Shown here piece after piece: positions 6,601 to 8,276 of a stretch of 8,276 nt of DNA; the first letter of the stretch is position 1; every line of letters starts with the position of its first letter. Below the pieces are notes generated by a model. The model saw nothing but the letters and a program-made list of their open reading frames with translations. It was not told the DNA's origin and did not search any database. The stretch is taken from positions 1 to 8,276 of the forward strand of contig DIYR01000081.1 in NCBI GenBank assembly GCA_002429085.1, read 5' to 3'. The DNA comes from Flavobacteriales bacterium UBA6049. GTDB taxonomy: Bacteria; Bacteroidota; Bacteroidia; Flavobacteriales_G; Salibacteraceae. The position numbers and the translations under genes are program-made.

Positions 6601-7133
6601 ATGAGATTTTGTCATACCCTATTCCATTTGCAGATTTTACAACAGACCCTGTTGATGGAACTGGTAAATTGGCAGAAGTTGAGTTTATAGACTTATCCAC
6701 AGTAGAAAGTGGAGGGTCTATTGTAGAATGGGCATGGAGTTTTGGAGATGGAAATACGGCTAACACTCAAATTGCTTCACATTCGTATCAAACAGATGGC
6801 TTCTACCAACAAGAGCTTACTGTAACTACAGCAGATGGTTGTCTTTCAACATTAATTAAAGACTATACCATAAACAGTGTATTAAACATTCCAAACGTAA
6901 TTACACCAAACGGTGATGGAATCAATGATTTATTAGTGTTTGGAAACTTAGAGTTCTATCCACAGTCTTCATTGCGAATCTTTAATAGATGGGGAGAGTT
7001 GCTTTTTGAAATTGCGGACTACAAGAACAATTGGGATGGACAGTTTATGAGTGATGGAGTATACTACTTTATACTTGAGGTAGGTGGTTCAGATGAAACG
7101 CTAAAGGGTAACTTTACAATCATTACCCAATAG
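3687..7133 (+). CDS. Secreted NIDO-domain, multi-repeat surface protein with T9SS type B sorting domain
   Basis: This 1148-residue exported protein is probably a cell-surface or secreted adhesin-like protein. GTG at 3687 is the best start: an in-frame stop lies at 3672-3674, and only this start keeps the signal peptide. Residues 1-22 are a Sec signal peptide (basic MVKLIR, hydrophobic core, likely cleavage at AQS|QQ). Residues about 66-254 form a nidogen-like (NIDO) domain, with LPFSFCYFG, YINNNGNVSVGS, IAPFWADIDTRG, VVVWNNVGYY, NTFQLVITD and DMEWTTGDQSNG. Residues 255-354 are unassigned. Residues about 355-975 carry nine Ig/PKD-like repeats with W-S cores. Residues about 976-1062 form a PKD domain (WAWSFGDGNT). 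The T9SS type B/gliding-motility-associated C-terminal domain (about 1063-1148) has NVITPNGDGINDLLVFG, RIFNRWGELLFE, NWDGQF and DGVYYFILE. Export across the outer membrane by T9SS follows from that family. No PorP/SprF-like partner gene is adjacent. The ligand is unknown. Confidence 0.93.
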   Translation: MVKLIRWSFLIVCCFLCITAQSQQTSDVSVIELSTTEFPISGKSGFVEIDSDFQEAIPASNDSISAFIELPFSFCYFGRSVDELYINNNGNVSVGSLFSANTPLSFPLLTSLNNLGVIAPFWADIDTRGIGNVRYKLSSTALVVVWNNVGYYNQQTGLTNTFQLVITDGTDPILPIGYNVGFFYKDMEWTTGDQSNGINGFGGIPATIGMNRGVNNQFVSLGRFNQNNDTYLGPNSNSNGVDWLSHRNMYFSLCDSNNIAPIATGIELSDTITVCNRDSIEYTATFIGTTGNTVNTDASTNLLNKTPFGVWENVTVGVSNNTLGFQSNLLNATDLGPSQRFIQFPVVFDVDTLESPTISGATTVCDPNQVVLRVQDAYQAYQWSNGSTIDSVQVSSGTYVVTVGSQLCSATDTHTVQASNPEVDFSGRTWGCFPDTMVIRATPGYDEYRWSTTNMNTDDSLAVSAPGIYFLTVTEGGCSSVDSVVVRVLGMGAIDVLPDTAFVCNVGDSATLMTDSLAMNYAWSSGQTTSSVFVPAGTYTVTVSVTNSSGTTCAAQDSGIVALQLPVAPVISGDTLICGNESTTLSVGGYDSYVWSNGANSSSISVNRAGTYRVTVSENGCTADTVVNVIENAIPTVQITGGRYWCPVGDSVTLYAGLGWDSVLWSNGSINNEIRLETGQVVLQAWLNGCSNTDTATVSQLLDGFDIIGDSVLCPDSTVILYADSTFDTYAWSTGPSADSIIVAEGEYQVTVTKDGCTAISDTFRVRLTTNELEILSDSIICLGTAINLQVINGYQSYLWSTGDTLAAINAVATGTYSLEAIDFNGCILRDTVRTSRVALPDPIITGNMVYCDPAGTVLSTTLPYVEYTWSTAYNTPTTVAAEGIYFVTVVDTNGCEGVSLPYQVLSGEVNPEIEGDSIGCVNNTYTLITPTTGVDFLWSTGDTVDSIQVSNTGVYSLTITNAFGCTDSTTYEILSYPIPFADFTTDPVDGTGKLAEVEFIDLSTVESGGSIVEWAWSFGDGNTANTQIASHSYQTDGFYQQELTVTTADGCLSTLIKDYTINSVLNIPNVITPNGDGINDLLVFGNLEFYPQSSLRIFNRWGELLFEIADYKNNWDGQFMSDGVYYFILEVGGSDETLKGNFTIITQ
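4749..6611 (+). repeat. Nine tandem Ig/PKD-like protein repeats (about 70 residues each)
   Basis: Residues about 355-975 of the surface protein hold nine diverged repeats, marked by tryptophans at 383, 450, 523, 595, 665, 732, 800, 870 and 939 in a (Y/F/V)-x-W-S-(N/T/S)-(G/T/A) core, spaced 67-73 residues apart. Each has a G-x-Y-x-(V/L)-(T/E)-(V/A/I)-like strand after the core and one pair of cysteines 43-49 residues apart: 365/408, 432/478, 504/553, 578/621, 646/690, 714/757, 782/827, 852/896 and 921/966. The pairs probably form one disulfide per domain outside the cell. DNA identity between units is low apart from short words such as TGGAGTA, so this is an old protein repeat and not a recent tandem duplication. 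A PKD domain with WAWSFGDG (1015-1022) continues the series. Confidence 0.85.
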
Positions 7134-7149
7134 CATATTAATAAGGAAT

Positions 7150-7983
7150 TTAAACTGCTTTTAAGCTAAGATCAACTCCAACGTAAGAATGAGTTAGAGC
7201 TCCAACAGATATAAAATCTACTCCACATTTAGCATATTCACTAACTGTGTCTAGGTTGATTCCTCCACTAGACTCTGTCTCATATCTATCACCAATCAGC
7301 TTAACAGCAGTTCTAGTATCTTCATAATTGAAGTTGTCGAGCATTATTCTGTGTCCTTTACCAACACGCAGAATTTCTTCTACCTCTGCTAAATTGCGCG
7401 CTTCAATTTCAACTTTTAAATCTTTCTCCTTAGCCATTAAATAATCTTCAACCCTGTTAAGGGCAGCTTCAATACTTCCTGCGAAATCAATGTGATTGTC
7501 TTTAATCATAATCATATCGTACAACCCCATTCTGTGATTTACACCACCACCCATGGTCACAGCCATTTTTTCAAATACACGGAAGTTAGGTGTAGTTTTT
7601 CGAGTATCTAGAATACGTGCTTTTGTTCCAGCGCAAGCGTCAACATATTGCTTGGTAAGAGTAGCAATTCCACTCATACGTTGCATTAAGTTAAGTGCCA
7701 ATCGTTCTGCAGATAATAGACTTCTACTTGGACCAGAAACATAGAATGCAATGTCACCAACTTTCATGGCATCTCCATCCTCCATAAGTATTTCCATAGA
7801 AATACGATCATCTACTTGGTGGAATACTTCTTTGGCGATTTCTATTCCCGCAAGAATTCCATTTTCTTTTACCAATAGTTTTCCTTTTCCTACGGCTTTT
7901 TCGGGAATACAAGAAAGTGCACTGTGGTCTCCATCTCCGATATCTTCTCGGATGGCAAGTTTAATAAGCTCAGAAATTGTCAT
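7150..7983 (-). CDS. nadC: Nicotinate-nucleotide pyrophosphorylase (carboxylating), NadC
   Basis: The enzyme (quinolinate phosphoribosyltransferase, EC 2.4.2.19) converts quinolinate and PRPP to nicotinate mononucleotide, CO2 and pyrophosphate in de novo NAD synthesis in the cytoplasm. The 277 residues match the family's usual length. Visible family motifs are REDIGDGDHSA (12-22), ERLALNLMQRMSGIAT (93-108), LDTRKTTPNFR (125-135), EKMAVTMGGGVNHRMGLYD (138-156), MIKDNH (159-164), EIEARNL (192-198), MLDNF (214-218), SSGGINL (238-244) and SVGALTHS (259-266). These include the Arg, Lys and His residues that bind quinolinate and PRPP (Arg128, Lys129, His150, Arg151, Lys161). The ATG at 7983 lies 6 bases after the stop of the upstream DUF4783 gene, so the two are probably one operon. 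It converges with the surface-protein gene with only 16 bases between stops. No broken or missing catalytic residue was seen. Confidence 0.97.
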   Translation of the reverse strand: MTISELIKLAIREDIGDGDHSALSCIPEKAVGKGKLLVKENGILAGIEIAKEVFHQVDDRISMEILMEDGDAMKVGDIAFYVSGPSRSLLSAERLALNLMQRMSGIATLTKQYVDACAGTKARILDTRKTTPNFRVFEKMAVTMGGGVNHRMGLYDMIMIKDNHIDFAGSIEAALNRVEDYLMAKEKDLKVEIEARNLAEVEEILRVGKGHRIMLDNFNYEDTRTAVKLIGDRYETESSGGINLDTVSEYAKCGVDFISVGALTHSYVGVDLSLKAV

Positions 7984-7989
7984 GATTTG

Positions 7990-8276
7990 TTATTCGTTAT
8001 CAATCATCAATTGCTGAATAAGTTCCGTAGAACCATCAGCCTTATAGTAGAATGATACGCGGTACGTTCCATTAGATGTAGATAACTTACCAATTACATA
8101 CTTTAACCCTGAAGCAGATTCGCCTGTATGTAATTCTTCAAAAGAGGAAGGAACGTTCTTTTCAAAAAAGGTGATAAGTAAAGTTTCTGCTTCTGATTTC
8201 GAAAAAAGATCATCTTGATCTAAAATCGTTAAATCAACTTGTGCATTGAATAAGTCAACTAAACTAGATGCGTTAC
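7990..8276 (-). CDS. DUF4783 family protein, 5' end outside window
   Basis: A minus-strand frame is open from the right edge to the TAA at 7992-7990, giving 94 visible C-terminal residues. The visible start reads NASSLVDLFNAQVDLTI, followed by SKSEAETLLITFFEKNVP, a histidine-containing EELHTGES, LKYVIGKLSTSNGTYRVSF and a C-terminal ELIQQLMIDNE. This pattern (S-K-x-x-A-E-x-x-L-x-x-F-F, then H-x-G, then I-G-x-L-x-T-x-x-G-x-Y-R-V) resembles the Bacteroidota family DUF4783, small proteins usually with a signal peptide and an NTF2-like fold of unknown function. The signal peptide would be outside the window. The gene ends 6 bases before nadC on the same strand, so co-transcription is likely, but no role in NAD synthesis is known. 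The family call is from memory of the motif pattern. Confidence 0.75.
   Translation of the reverse strand, partial: NASSLVDLFNAQVDLTILDQDDLFSKSEAETLLITFFEKNVPSSFEELHTGESASGLKYVIGKLSTSNGTYRVSFYYKADGSTELIQQLMIDNE

Noticed and set aside
4749..6611. Recent DNA tandem repeat or CRISPR-like array
   Set aside because: The periodicity is at protein level only. The DNA units share short words around the W-S core but are otherwise diverged and lie within one long reading frame.
7150..7164. Possible terminator between the surface-protein gene and nadC
   Set aside because: Only a 5-bp all-A/T stem (TTAAA/TTTAA) can be formed and no T-run follows, so it is too weak to call.
7553..8017. Plus-strand frames of 63 and 88 codons opposite nadC
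   Set aside because: They lie opposite the highly conserved nadC coding sequence and have low-complexity Ser/Ile-rich translations typical of antisense shadows.

Overview
The window looks like chromosomal DNA from a marine-type Bacteroidota, most likely a member of the order Flavobacteriales. Three things suggest this: an AT-rich composition (by eye, not computed), a very large secreted protein ending in a type IX secretion (T9SS) type B sorting domain, and a DUF4783-nadC gene pair of Bacteroidota type. Start codons have no Shine-Dalgarno sequence in front of them, which fits the phylum. No rRNA, tRNA, CRISPR array, insertion sequence or prophage gene was found.

Left part (1-2567, + strand): two PLP-dependent enzyme genes joined by a TAATG stop/start overlap. 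The first is a fold-type I aminotransferase/desulfurase-like enzyme that runs off the left edge. The second is a fold-type III (alanine racemase/DAP decarboxylase-like) decarboxylase whose substrate motif differs from lysA. Together they suggest a small-molecule (amino acid or amine) pathway that cannot be named from this window. A long, nearly perfect hairpin followed by a T-run lies inside the first 140 bases of the second gene. It is the most unexpected nucleotide-level structure in the window.

Middle (2568-3464, - strand): a FemAB/GNAT-like acyltransferase gene whose stop codon directly abuts the stop codon of the decarboxylase gene (TAG|CTA, zero spacing). It has a plausible Bacteroidota-type promoter. 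A 216 to 222 bp divergent intergenic region follows. It also holds a possible 27-codon upstream ORF that overlaps the start of the next gene.

Right-centre (3687-7133, + strand): a 1148-residue exported protein. Its order is signal peptide, nidogen-like (NIDO) domain, an unassigned stretch, nine about 70-residue Ig/PKD-like repeats that each carry one cysteine pair and a W-S-x-G core, one PKD domain, and a T9SS type B C-terminal domain. It is probably a cell-surface or secreted adhesin-like protein.

Right end (7150-8276, - strand): nadC (quinolinate phosphoribosyltransferase, NAD biosynthesis). It lies 6 bp downstream of a DUF4783 protein gene whose 5' end is cut off by the window edge. These two look like an ordinary housekeeping operon, convergent with the large surface-protein gene.
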